NCBI GenBank assembly: GCA_947170435.1
Contig: CAMVTO010000001.1
Coordinates: 124,780-188,779 of the forward strand
DNA from: an uncultured Clostridia bacterium
GTDB lineage: Bacteria > Bacillota > Clostridia > Oscillospirales > Oscillospiraceae
DNA length: 64,000 nt
Direction: 5' to 3'
The notes beneath the pieces were generated by a model. That model did not search any database, was not told where the DNA came from, and saw only the letters and a list, made by a program, of their open reading frames with translations. A program made the position numbers and the translations under genes. Numbering within the stretch: position 1 is the first letter of the stretch; each line of letters opens with the position of its first letter. Positions 45,688-54,078 of this stretch are shown here, in pieces.

Positions 45688-46398
45688 TTAAGCGAAAGTG
45701 ACGTAAAGTGCCAGCGCATTCACGATGGCGTGAAGCAGAACCGAAGTCCAGAGCGTGCCGGAGCGGTCATACACCCAGGCGAACACCAGCCCCGGAGCAA
45801 GGTATTGCAGCATCAGCGCAAAATAGCTGATGTCCCATGACGAGAGCGCGAAGGTCCACACATGCAGAAACGCGAACAGCACGGCCGAGACCGCATAGGC
45901 CACGACGACGCTCTTTTCCCGCAGGCATCCGAACATCAGGCCGCGAAACAAGACCTCCTCCACAAAGGGCGCGAGGAAAATGACAATCAGCGCCGTGGTG
46001 CGCGGCGCGGCATTGATCTGCGCGGCGATGGTCACGTCGTTGAGGTTGGCGCGGCTGTGAAAAAAGAGACGGAACACGCGGTAGAGCAGCTCATTCGCGC
46101 CGTAGAAGATCAGCAGACCCAGAAAGAGCGTGACGCAGGCGCGGTTGAGATTATCCAGCAGTCGTGAGGTCGTGTGAGCGATATAGCGGTGGAAAATGAT
46201 GAGCGTCACCGCAAAGAGCAGATAGTAGTACAAAGCGTTTTGCTGTTCCGCGCCGATCTGCGTGCCCAACAGCAGTTCAAAGAGTGCGAACAGCCTCTGT
46301 GCCAGCAGCGGCATCACCAGCAGATACACGACGAAGAAGATCGTGCCCGCCAGCCGCTCGGCGTGGTTCATGGATGCGCTTGCGGTTTTCCTGGCCAT
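45688..46398 (-). CDS. CPBP family intramembrane metalloprotease
   Basis: A 236-residue integral membrane protein with about six helices. It carries the Abi/CPBP (Rce1-like) motifs: FVEEVLFRGLMFGCL supplies the Glu-Glu and Arg, FAFLHVWTF supplies the first His and LLHAIVNAL the second. Members cleave prenylated or other membrane proteins or bacteriocin-related peptides; most have no known substrate. It lies between mutS and mutL in one transcript, with 12-bp gaps on both sides. This is an unusual insertion in the mutS-mutL pair and gives no functional clue. Confidence 0.9.
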   Translation of the reverse strand: MARKTASASMNHAERLAGTIFFVVYLLVMPLLAQRLFALFELLLGTQIGAEQQNALYYYLLFAVTLIIFHRYIAHTTSRLLDNLNRACVTLFLGLLIFYGANELLYRVFRLFFHSRANLNDVTIAAQINAAPRTTALIVIFLAPFVEEVLFRGLMFGCLREKSVVVAYAVSAVLFAFLHVWTFALSSWDISYFALMLQYLAPGLVFAWVYDRSGTLWTSVLLHAIVNALALYVTFA

Positions 46399-46410
46399 AC
46401 TATCACCACC

Positions 46411-49002
46411 TCAGTTCAGTTTCTGTTTCAGCTCGTACAAAAGCTGCATGGCTTCGATCGGCGTCAGCGTTTCCACCTGTGCGCGGCGCAGGGCATCCAG
46501 CACTTCGGCTTCACTGATGGCGGACATGCTGATCTGATCTTCCTCGTGACGCGGGGCAATCTGATAGGCGCCGCCCTTTTCCAGCTCCGCGAGGATTGCC
46601 TTGGCGCGGCTGACGACCTCCTTGGGAAGCCCCGCCAGCGTCGCGACTTCTATGCCGTAGCTGCGGTCCGCTCCGCCGGGGACGATCTTGCGCAGGAAGA
46701 TCAGCTCCTCGCCGCGCTTTTTGATGGAAATGTTGTAGTTTTTCACGCCGGGGAGCGTGTTTTCCAGCTCTGTCAGCTCGTGGTAGTGCGTCGCAAACAG
46801 CGTCTTGGCGCCGAGCCTGCGCGGATTTGCGCAATGCTCCAGCACCGCCCGCGCGATGCTCATACCGTCGAAGGTGGAGGTGCCGCGGCCGATTTCATCG
46901 AGGATCAGCAGCGAGCGCGGCGTCGCCTGACGCATGATCTCCGCCACCTCGCTCATCTCCACCATGAAAGTGGACTGCCCGCCGGCAAGGTCATCGCTCG
47001 CGCCGATGCGGGTAAAGATGCGGTCGACCACGCCGATGTGGGCGCTGCGCGCCGGGACGAAGGAGCCGATCTGCGCCATGAGCGTGATGAGCGCCACCTG
47101 GCGCATATAGGTGGATTTGCCCGCCATGTTGGGGCCTGTAATGATGGAAACGCGGTTTTCCTTTTCTCCCATGTAGGTGTCGTTGGGAACGAACAGGCTG
47201 TCCTTTAAGACGCGCTCCACCACCGGATGCCGCCCGTCGTGAATTTCAATCACGCCGGAGTCGTCCACCGTGGGACAGCAGTAGTTGTTCTTCACTGCGA
47301 TCGTTGCGAACGAGCAGAGCGTGTCCAGCTCCGCGATGACGGCGGCGGACTTCTGAATGCGCTCCGCTTCGGCGCAGACGCTGTCCCGCAGCGCGGAGAA
47401 CAGTTCGTACTCCAGCGCGTTGAGTCGGTCGCCGGAGGTGAGGATGTCGTTCTCCAAATCCTTGAGTTCCTGCGTCACAAAGCGTTCGCCGTTCACCAGC
47501 GTCTGCTTGCGGATGTAGTCCTCCGGCACCTGATCTTTGAATGAGTTCGACACCTCGATGTAATAGCCGAACACCTTGTTGTAGCCGATGCGCAGCGTTC
47601 GGATGCCGGTGCGCTCCTTCTCCCGCTCCACGATGGCGGGGAGCAAGTCCTTGCCGCCGTCGTGAATGGCGCGCAGACGGTCGACCTCGGCGTTGAAGCC
47701 GTCTCGGATGAAGCCGCCCTCGCGCACGGAGAACGGCGGCTCGTCGCAGAGCGTTGCCTTGATCTGCTCCGCCACGTCGACAAGGGTATCCAAATTGTTA
47801 TATATTTCGGCAAGTTTACTGTTTGTAAACGGCTTAAGCTGTTCCTTGACCGCACCCAGCTTCTCAATGGAGGTACGCAGCGAAGCAAAGTCACGTCCGC
47901 CCGCGTTGCCGTAGACAATGCGGCCGATCAGACGCTCCATGTCCGCGATACCGGTCATGGCGAGCGCCAGTTCTTCCCGTGCCATGGTGAGTCTGGTCAG
48001 CGCTTCCACCGCCGAAAGGCGGCGGTTGATCTCCGCCGCGTCGCGCAAGGGGCGCTCGAGGTACGAGCGCAGGCAGCGCGCGCCCATGGCGGTCTTGGTC
48101 TTGTCCAGCACCCAAAGGAGGCTCCCGCGCTTTTCCTTGCCGCGCAGGGTCTCGGTCAGCTCGAGATTGCGGCGGGCGGAGAGATCCAGCTCCATGAAGC
48201 GGCCCAGTTCATAGTATTCGAGTTTATTGATGTAGGCGAGGTCGGTTTTCTGCGTCTCATGCAGATAGGAAAGCAGGCCGCCGAGCGCCAGCGTCGCGGC
48301 GGGATTGTTGCGGGGCAGGCTTGCAAACGCCTCCTCGCCATACTGTGCGAGCACGGATTTTTCCGCGGCACGCAAGTCAAACCGCTTGTCAGCGTGTTCG
48401 ATGGAGCTGTTCAGCTTTTGCCGCAGCAGCTCTAAAAGCGCGGCGTTTTGCTCTGCGCCGTTGTTCAGTACTGCCTCGGCGGGAGTGAAGCGCACCAGCT
48501 CGTTCATCAGATGCTCTGCGCGGTCGGTACCGGAAAAGGCGGTGACGTGGGTATGGCCGGTGGACATGTCGCAGAACGCGATACCCGCGTTGTTCTCGTC
48601 CAAAAACACACCTGCGAGGAAGTTGCCGCGGCTTGAGTCGAGGCTCTGGGCGTCGATGACCGTGCCGGGCGTGACGACACGGATGATGTCGCGCTTGACC
48701 AGTCCCTTGGCGAGCGCCGGGTCCTCGGTCTGCTCGCAGATGGCGACCTTGTAGCCCTTGGCGATGAGCCGCGCAATGTAGCCGTCACTGGAGTGGTACG
48801 GCACGCCGCACATGGGTGTCTGATCCTCCTTTGCCTTGCCGCGGTCGCGGGTGGTGAGGGTCAGGTCCAGCTCCCGGGAGGCGGTGAGGGCATCCTCCTC
48901 GAACATCTCGTAGAAGTCGCCGAGACGAAAGAACAGGATCTCGTCGGGATGCTGCTCCTTGATTTCGAGGTATTGCTTCATCATGGGGGTGATTTCCGCC
49001 AT
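46411..49002 (-). CDS. mutS: DNA mismatch repair protein MutS
   Basis: Recognises mismatches and small loops. The 863-residue protein has the N-terminal mismatch-binding domain with the Phe-x-Glu element (LFFRLGDFYEMFEEDAL), a connector, the lever and clamp domains (about 260-570), and the ATPase. In the ATPase, Walker A is GPNMAGKSTYMRQV, followed by the motif LLILDEIGRGTSTFDGMSIA and ATHYHELTELE. A short C-terminal helix ends QLLYELKQKLN. Length is normal. It follows an MBL-fold hydrolase by 18 bp. Confidence 0.98.
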   Translation of the reverse strand: MAEITPMMKQYLEIKEQHPDEILFFRLGDFYEMFEEDALTASRELDLTLTTRDRGKAKEDQTPMCGVPYHSSDGYIARLIAKGYKVAICEQTEDPALAKGLVKRDIIRVVTPGTVIDAQSLDSSRGNFLAGVFLDENNAGIAFCDMSTGHTHVTAFSGTDRAEHLMNELVRFTPAEAVLNNGAEQNAALLELLRQKLNSSIEHADKRFDLRAAEKSVLAQYGEEAFASLPRNNPAATLALGGLLSYLHETQKTDLAYINKLEYYELGRFMELDLSARRNLELTETLRGKEKRGSLLWVLDKTKTAMGARCLRSYLERPLRDAAEINRRLSAVEALTRLTMAREELALAMTGIADMERLIGRIVYGNAGGRDFASLRTSIEKLGAVKEQLKPFTNSKLAEIYNNLDTLVDVAEQIKATLCDEPPFSVREGGFIRDGFNAEVDRLRAIHDGGKDLLPAIVEREKERTGIRTLRIGYNKVFGYYIEVSNSFKDQVPEDYIRKQTLVNGERFVTQELKDLENDILTSGDRLNALEYELFSALRDSVCAEAERIQKSAAVIAELDTLCSFATIAVKNNYCCPTVDDSGVIEIHDGRHPVVERVLKDSLFVPNDTYMGEKENRVSIITGPNMAGKSTYMRQVALITLMAQIGSFVPARSAHIGVVDRIFTRIGASDDLAGGQSTFMVEMSEVAEIMRQATPRSLLILDEIGRGTSTFDGMSIARAVLEHCANPRRLGAKTLFATHYHELTELENTLPGVKNYNISIKKRGEELIFLRKIVPGGADRSYGIEVATLAGLPKEVVSRAKAILAELEKGGAYQIAPRHEEDQISMSAISEAEVLDALRRAQVETLTPIEAMQLLYELKQKLN

Positions 49003-49020
49003 GTCAGATATCTCTCTTTC

Positions 49021-49848
49021 TTAAAGTTCAAACACACTGCCGCCGGACATGTATTGCAGCCGGTCGCCCAGCGTTTCCTTCAAAATGGCAAAGGCCTCCT
49101 GCCCGGTGCAGTGGCCGGTGAAAAACCGCGTGGACTTTCGCGCGTCGAGCTCGCGTGCGATCGCCTCCACCAGTTCCCGCGGCTCGCTCTGTGCCAGCGA
49201 GGGGTTGTAGAGGTGAAAGCCTGCGAATACCGCGTCGGGCGCGCGCCCCAAAATCTCCTCCGCGCGGCGGAGAATGTTGACGATGCCATTGTGGGCGCAG
49301 CCGCCGAACAGCACCGTTTTGCCGCGCTCTGTCACCAGAAGGCATTGCTCGTGGCGGAAGTCGTCCGGCGGGTAGTCGCCGCCGGTTTTCACGCGCAGCG
49401 TGTCGTTGGCGTGCGACCAGCAGTCGCGCCCGAAGCCGCCGGAGAGGAGCGTCAGCTCGTCGTCGAGCACCGTGACGCCGTCAACAAAGCGGAAGCGGGA
49501 CTCGTACTTGTGCAGCAGCTTGTCAAGGCCGATGTAGGCGCACTTTTTCGGCGTCACCACATAGTATTCGCCCCACGCCTCCGTTTGCAGATACACCGCC
49601 GCGAGATCGTTGCGCTTGCAGAACAGCGCCAGACCGCCGCAGTGGTCGTTGTGGGAATGGGAGAGAACCGCGGTGTCCACCGCGCGAATATCCACGCCCA
49701 GCGCCTCGGCATTCTCTAAGAACATGGCGTTGGGGCCTATGTCAAACAGCAGGCGGTGCTTGTCCGTCGCAATGTGCAGGGACAGGCCGTGCTCACACTT
49801 CAGATCGCTGCGGCAGGCGGTGTTTTCCAGCAGCAGCGTAACCTTCAT
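49021..49848 (-). CDS. Metallo-beta-lactamase fold hydrolase
   Basis: A 275-residue MBL-fold metal hydrolase. The metal motif is SHSHNDHCGG, with further ligands in GGCAHNG and TGHCTGQEAF. The arrangement resembles the family annotated as dihydropterin beta-ribofuranosylaminobenzene-phosphate synthase-like proteins, but no substrate has been established for such bacterial members. Its ATG overlaps the miaB stop (ATGA), so the two are translationally coupled. The position between miaB and mutS recurs in related genomes to my knowledge; function in tRNA modification or repair is not implied by sequence. Confidence 0.88.
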   Translation of the reverse strand: MKVTLLLENTACRSDLKCEHGLSLHIATDKHRLLFDIGPNAMFLENAEALGVDIRAVDTAVLSHSHNDHCGGLALFCKRNDLAAVYLQTEAWGEYYVVTPKKCAYIGLDKLLHKYESRFRFVDGVTVLDDELTLLSGGFGRDCWSHANDTLRVKTGGDYPPDDFRHEQCLLVTERGKTVLFGGCAHNGIVNILRRAEEILGRAPDAVFAGFHLYNPSLAQSEPRELVEAIARELDARKSTRFFTGHCTGQEAFAILKETLGDRLQYMSGGSVFEL

Positions 49849-51260
49849 GCCGTGACCTCGCCGTAGAGCGCCCAGGTGTTGCTGTCGGTGATCTTCACCT
49901 CGGCAAAGCTGCCGATGAGAGCCCGGTCACCCTTGGCGCGCACAAGGCGGTTGCCCTCCGTGCGGCAGGAGAGGGGGTAGTCGGCGTCGTCGCTCTCGCC
50001 GTCGATCAGCACGCGGACGGTCTTGCCGACGTAGGCGGCGTGTTTTTCGGCGCTGTAGCCATTCTGCACGTCCAGCAGACGGTCAAACCATTTCTGTTTC
50101 TCTGCGCGGGGGACGGGATCGTCCATTTCCGCCGCCGGCGTGCCGGGACGGGGGGAGAAGATAAACGTGAACAACGCGTCAAACTTCGCCTCTTTTACGA
50201 GCGAGACGGTGTCCATCGCCTCATCCTCCGTCTCACCGGGAAAGCCGATGATGACGTCGCTGGTCAGCACCAGTCCCGGCATCGCCTTGCGGGCGTAGTG
50301 AATGAGCTCCAGATAGCCTTTCCGGGTGTACGGACGGCGCATGGCCTTGAGCACGCGGTCGTTGCCGCTTTGCACCGGGAGATGCAGACATTTTGCGACG
50401 TGGGCGCAGCGCGCCATGGCGTCAAAGAGCTTGGGCGTCGCGTCCTTGGGCTGGCTGGACATGAACCGCAGCCAGTACTCGCCGGGGATGGCGTCGATGG
50501 CGGTCAGCAGGTCGGCAAAGTCGTAGTCAATGTCAAGATCGTTGCCGTAGCTGTTGACGTTCTGACCGAGCAGGTAGATTTCCTTGTAGCCCGCCGCGAT
50601 CAGCTCACGGCATTCGGCGATGATTTTTTCGGGATCGCGGCTGCGCTCGCGGCCGCGGACATAGGGCACAATGCAGTACGAGCAAAAGTTGTTGCAGCCG
50701 TACATGATGCTCACCCACGCGCGCACCGTGCCGTCGCGCTTGACGGGCAAGTCCTCCGCGATGCGCCCGTGCTCGTCCTCAATGGAAAAGGCGCGCTTGT
50801 GGGTGGTCAGCACGCCGTATAACAGCTCCGGAAGCCGCCACTCCGCCTGCGGGCCGAGGACGAGGTCGACGTGCCGGTAACTCTCCTTTACCTTGTCCGC
50901 GATGCGCTTTTGCTGCGCCATGCAGCCGCACAGCACAATGATCTGCTCGGGGTTCGCCTCCTTGGTGTGGGTCAGCTCGCCCAGTTCTCCAAACACACGC
51001 TTTTCCGCGTGCTCGCGGATGGCGCAGGTGTTGAGCAGCACCACGTCGGCGGCGTTCGCGTCGCTCGTCGGCTCAAAGCCCATCTCGGCGAGCATACCGG
51101 CAAGGCGCTCGCCGTCGGCGACGTTCTGCTGGCAGCCGAAGGTGTCCACCAGCGAGCGCGGCGCGCGGCGGAGCACGCCGGTGATGGCGCGTATTTTCTC
51201 GATATATTCCTTCTGGCGCGCCACTTCCTCGGCGCTGACCAGGATATCTTTGCGTTCCAA
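49845..51260 (-). CDS. miaB: tRNA-2-methylthio-N6-dimethylallyladenosine synthase MiaB
   Basis: A radical-SAM methylthiotransferase that completes ms2i6A37 on tRNAs; it acts on the product of MiaA, encoded in the same operon. The 471 residues have the N-terminal UPF0004 domain with three cluster cysteines (TFGCQQN, NTCAIREHA, LCGCMAQ). The radical-SAM CxxxCxxC is in GCNNFCSYCIVPYVRGRE, and a C-terminal TRAM domain is present. The start is TTG at 51260, after TTTGGAGGAG; the frame upstream has no ribosome site and crosses the promoter. It is the first gene of an about 12-kb operon ending at divIVA. Confidence 0.96.
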   Translation of the reverse strand: MERKDILVSAEEVARQKEYIEKIRAITGVLRRAPRSLVDTFGCQQNVADGERLAGMLAEMGFEPTSDANAADVVLLNTCAIREHAEKRVFGELGELTHTKEANPEQIIVLCGCMAQQKRIADKVKESYRHVDLVLGPQAEWRLPELLYGVLTTHKRAFSIEDEHGRIAEDLPVKRDGTVRAWVSIMYGCNNFCSYCIVPYVRGRERSRDPEKIIAECRELIAAGYKEIYLLGQNVNSYGNDLDIDYDFADLLTAIDAIPGEYWLRFMSSQPKDATPKLFDAMARCAHVAKCLHLPVQSGNDRVLKAMRRPYTRKGYLELIHYARKAMPGLVLTSDVIIGFPGETEDEAMDTVSLVKEAKFDALFTFIFSPRPGTPAAEMDDPVPRAEKQKWFDRLLDVQNGYSAEKHAAYVGKTVRVLIDGESDDADYPLSCRTEGNRLVRAKGDRALIGSFAEVKITDSNTWALYGEVTA

Positions 51261-51297
51261 GGGATTCTCCTCCAAATGCACATACTTTAACTTATAT

Positions 51298-51326
51298 ACT
51301 ATAACATAAGAAGCGGCGCCTTGCAA
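51298..51326 (-). promoter_or_regulatory. Predicted vegetative promoter of the miaB-divIVA operon
   Basis: Minus strand: TTGCAA (51326-51321) and TATAGT (51303-51298), spacer 17 bp. It is the only clear promoter for eleven genes. Confidence 0.75.
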
Positions 51327-51351
51327 GAACGGTGTGGGCGAAAAATAAGGC

Positions 51352-51380
51352 TTGTTTCACAAACTCATATATGATAGAAT
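51352..51380 (+). promoter_or_regulatory. Predicted vegetative promoter of ychF
   Basis: TTGTTT at 51352-51357 and TAGAAT at 51375-51380, spacer 17 bp; divergent from the miaB promoter. Confidence 0.65.
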
Positions 51381-51431
51381 ACCCTGAACTTTGAGCAAAT
51401 CAGAATCTCGTTGAAAGAAGGCTTTTTTCCA

Positions 51432-52544
51432 ATGAAATTAGGTATCGTGGGCCTGCCCAACGTGGGCAAGAGCACCCTGTTCAACGCCATCACCAACGCC
51501 GGCGCGGAGAGCGCCAACTATCCGTTCTGCACCATCGAGCCGAACATGGGCATGGTTGCCGTGCCGGACGAGCGGCTGGATAAGCTCGCGGAGATGTATC
51601 AGCCGAAGAAAAAAACCCCCGCGGTCATCGAATTTGTAGACATCGCGGGCCTCGTCAAGGGTGCAAGCAACGGCGCGGGCCTCGGCAACAAGTTCCTGGA
51701 GAACATCCGCCGCACCGACGCCATCGTGCACGTCGTGCGCTGCTTTGACGACGAGAACATCATGCACGTCGTCGCCGACGCGACGCAGAACGTGCCCGTC
51801 GACCCGCTGGGCGACATTGAGACCATTGACCTTGAGCTGATCATGGCCGACCTTGAGATGGTGAACCGCCGCGTGGAGAAGGCGTCCAAGAACGCCAAAT
51901 CCGGCAACAAGCAGTTCGCCCACGAAGCGGAGCTGTTCGCGGAGCTGGCCAAGCATCTTGACGCGGGCAAGTCCGCGCGCACGTTCGAGTGCAGCGGCGA
52001 CGACGAGAAGATGCTTGCCACCGCTGATCTTCTGAGTCTCAAGCCGGTGATCTACGCCGCCAACATGGATGAGGACGGCTTCGCCGATCAGGCGGGCAAC
52101 CAGTACCTCAAGCAGGTGCAGGAGAAAGCCGCGAAGGAGGGCGCGCAGGTGCTGCCCATCTGCGCCAAGCTGGAGCAGGAAATCGCCGAGCTGGACGGCG
52201 ACGAGCGCGCCATGTTCCTCGAGGAGCTGGGCGTGGAGGCCTCCGGCCTCGACCGGCTGATTCAGTGCTCCTATACGCTGTTGGGCCTCATTTCTTTCCT
52301 CACCTACGGCGAGGATGAGTGCAGGGCGTGGACGATCAAAAACGGCACCAAGGCGCCGCAGGCCGCGGGCAAGATCCACAGCGACATTGAGCGCGGCTTC
52401 ATCCGCGCCGAGACGATCAACTTTGCCGACATGATCGCTTGCGGCAGCGTGCAGGCGGCAAAGGAAAAGGGCCTGCTCCGCAGCGAGGGCAAGGACTACG
52501 TCGTCAAGGACGGCGACATGATCTATTTTCGATTCAATGTGTGA
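51432..52544 (+). CDS. ychF: Redox-regulated ATPase YchF (Obg-family)
   Basis: A ribosome-associated P-loop ATPase of the Obg family with relaxed nucleotide specificity. The 370-residue protein has G1 GLPNVGKST at its start, and G3 DIAGLVKGASNGAGLGNKFL. The ATP-type G4 variant lies in YAANMDEDGF, where canonical GTPases have NKxD. A coiled-coil insertion (about 130-200) and the C-terminal TGS domain ending in FRFNV follow. The ATG at 51432 fits homologues; the spacing to GAAAGAAGG is rather long. The last 20 bases of the gene form one arm of a perfect palindrome whose second arm lies downstream. Confidence 0.95.
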   Translation: MKLGIVGLPNVGKSTLFNAITNAGAESANYPFCTIEPNMGMVAVPDERLDKLAEMYQPKKKTPAVIEFVDIAGLVKGASNGAGLGNKFLENIRRTDAIVHVVRCFDDENIMHVVADATQNVPVDPLGDIETIDLELIMADLEMVNRRVEKASKNAKSGNKQFAHEAELFAELAKHLDAGKSARTFECSGDDEKMLATADLLSLKPVIYAANMDEDGFADQAGNQYLKQVQEKAAKEGAQVLPICAKLEQEIAELDGDERAMFLEELGVEASGLDRLIQCSYTLLGLISFLTYGEDECRAWTIKNGTKAPQAAGKIHSDIERGFIRAETINFADMIACGSVQAAKEKGLLRSEGKDYVVKDGDMIYFRFNV

Positions 52545-52568
52545 GAATCACACATTGAATCGAAAATA
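52524..52568. repeat. Perfect 21-bp palindrome formed from the 3' end of ychF
   Basis: Bases 52524-52544 (end of ychF including its stop TGA) pair perfectly with 52548-52568 around the loop GAA. The left arm encodes the conserved YFRFNV end, so the right arm is an inverted copy of coding sequence. No T run follows, so it is not a standard terminator, but it should form a very stable hairpin at the 3' end of the mRNA. Confidence 0.9.
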
Positions 52569-52580
52569 ACAGGACATGTC

Positions 52581-52614
52581 ATTTCGCTCGCCGCTGACGC
52601 GGCAACCGCGAAAT
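52581..52614 (-). repeat. Palindromic element core, related to the 102-bp tandem repeat
   Basis: Arms ATTTCGC/GCGAAAT enclose GGTT-GCCGC-loop-GCGGC-GA (read on the minus strand). The same centre occurs at 54834-54869 with different but complementary arms (GAATTTTC/GAAAATTC). Confidence 0.75.
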
Positions 52615-52620
52615 ATGACG

Positions 52621-52684
52621 ACAAAATCCTCCATGCACGGGAGGATCGATCGTTTGACGGCTTGTGGCGCATGGAGGATTTTGT
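52621..52684 (+). promoter_or_regulatory. Perfect 16-bp inverted repeat that would hide the MFS ribosome-binding site
   Basis: Bases 52621-52636 are the exact reverse complement of 52669-52684. The right arm contains GGAGG (52673-52677) and ends two bases before the ATG at 52686. Folding of the mRNA would cover the ribosome site; the loop is 32 bases. Confidence 0.65.
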
Positions 52685-52685
52685 G

Positions 52686-54059
52686 ATGACACGCCCCGAT
52701 GATAAAAGGAATCTTCGCAGCGATAAGCTCAATTACTCCCGCACATTGCTGGTCGGCCTCGCGTTTTTGTCCATCTGCGCGTTCTGGCAGATGTACGACA
52801 ACATTGTGCCGCTGATCCTCACCAAGACCTTCCGCATGAACGAAACGTTCTCCGGCGCGGTCATGGCGGCGGACAATGTGCTGGCGCTGTTTCTGCTGCC
52901 GCTTTTCGGTACGCTTTCCGATCAGACAAACGCGAAAATCGGCAAGCGTATGCCGTTCATTCTGTTTGGCACCGGCTGCGCCGTGATTCTGATGAACATT
53001 CTGCCGCTGCTCGACAACGGCTACTATGCCGCGCCGAGCGCGTTCAAGACCGTGTCGTTTGTCATCGTGCTGGGTCTGCTGCTCATCGCCATGGGGACTT
53101 ATCGCTCCCCGGCGGTGGCGCTGATGCCGGACGTGACGCCCAAGCCGCTGCGCTCCAAGGCGAACGCCATCATCAACCTCATGGGCGCGGTGGGCGGCAT
53201 CCTCTACCTCGGCGTGGCGGCGGTGCTGTACCCCAACGCCAGGGTGCAGGGGCTCGCGCACGTCAACTATCAGCCGCTGTTCATCATCGTCTCCGCCATC
53301 ATGTTTGTGGCGGTGGCGGCACTGTTCCTCACCGTCAAGGAGCCGAAGCTCGTGAGCGCGAACAAGGCGCTGGAGGCGGAGCATCCCGAGTGGAATCTCG
53401 CGGAGGACGACGGCAGCGGCAATGAGGTGCTGCCCGCGGAGGTCAAGCGCAGCCTCGGCTTCCTGCTGGCGTCTATCGCGCTGTGGTTCATCGGCTACAA
53501 CGGTGTGACGACGTGGTTCACGACCTACGTCGACGTCGTCATGGGGCAGGGACTTGGCGGCGCGTCCACCTGCCTGCTCATCGCCACGGGCGGCGCGATC
53601 CTCTCCTACATCCCCATCGGACAGCTGGCGTCGAAGATCGGACGCAAAAAAACCATCCTAGGCGGCTGTGTGCTGCTCGCGATCTGCTTCTTCCTCGGCT
53701 ATGTGCTGACGACAACGTATTCCGCCATCAACGCCGTTATGTTCGTTGTGTTCGCGCTGGTGGGCTTCGCGTGGGCGGCGATCAACGTCAACTCGCTGCC
53801 TATGGTGGTGGAGATGTGCCGCGGCAGCGACATCGGCAAGTTCACGGGCTATTACTACACCGCGTCCATGGCGGCACAGGTGGTGACGCCCATTTTCGCC
53901 GGCACGCTCATGCGCCAGATCAGCTACAAGGTGCTATTTCCCTACGCGGCGCTGTTCGTGGCGCTCAGCTTCGTGACGATGCTCTTCGTCAAGCACGGCG
54001 ACGCCAGGGTGGAGGCAAAGAAAGGCCTGTCCGCGTTCGAGGACATGGGCGACGACTAA
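52686..54059 (+). CDS. MFS transporter, SLC45/GPH-like sugar transporter type
   Basis: A 457-residue major-facilitator protein with twelve predicted helices. The N-terminal half has FWQMYDNIVPLIL and the loop-2/3 motif LFGTLSDQTNAKIGKRMPFI, typical of the glycoside-pentoside-hexuronide/SLC45 branch. The C-terminal half repeats it (GQLASKIGRKKTILGG). SLC45-type members carry sucrose or other disaccharides with protons. Substrate here is not determined; galactokinase and a glycerophosphodiesterase lie downstream. The ATG at 52686 is preferred after GGAGG; a GTG just before is possible. The ribosome site is inside a 16-bp inverted repeat. Confidence 0.85.
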   Translation: MTRPDDKRNLRSDKLNYSRTLLVGLAFLSICAFWQMYDNIVPLILTKTFRMNETFSGAVMAADNVLALFLLPLFGTLSDQTNAKIGKRMPFILFGTGCAVILMNILPLLDNGYYAAPSAFKTVSFVIVLGLLLIAMGTYRSPAVALMPDVTPKPLRSKANAIINLMGAVGGILYLGVAAVLYPNARVQGLAHVNYQPLFIIVSAIMFVAVAALFLTVKEPKLVSANKALEAEHPEWNLAEDDGSGNEVLPAEVKRSLGFLLASIALWFIGYNGVTTWFTTYVDVVMGQGLGGASTCLLIATGGAILSYIPIGQLASKIGRKKTILGGCVLLAICFFLGYVLTTTYSAINAVMFVVFALVGFAWAAINVNSLPMVVEMCRGSDIGKFTGYYYTASMAAQVVTPIFAGTLMRQISYKVLFPYAALFVALSFVTMLFVKHGDARVEAKKGLSAFEDMGDD

Positions 54060-54078
54060 AGACAAAGAGGCGACTTTT

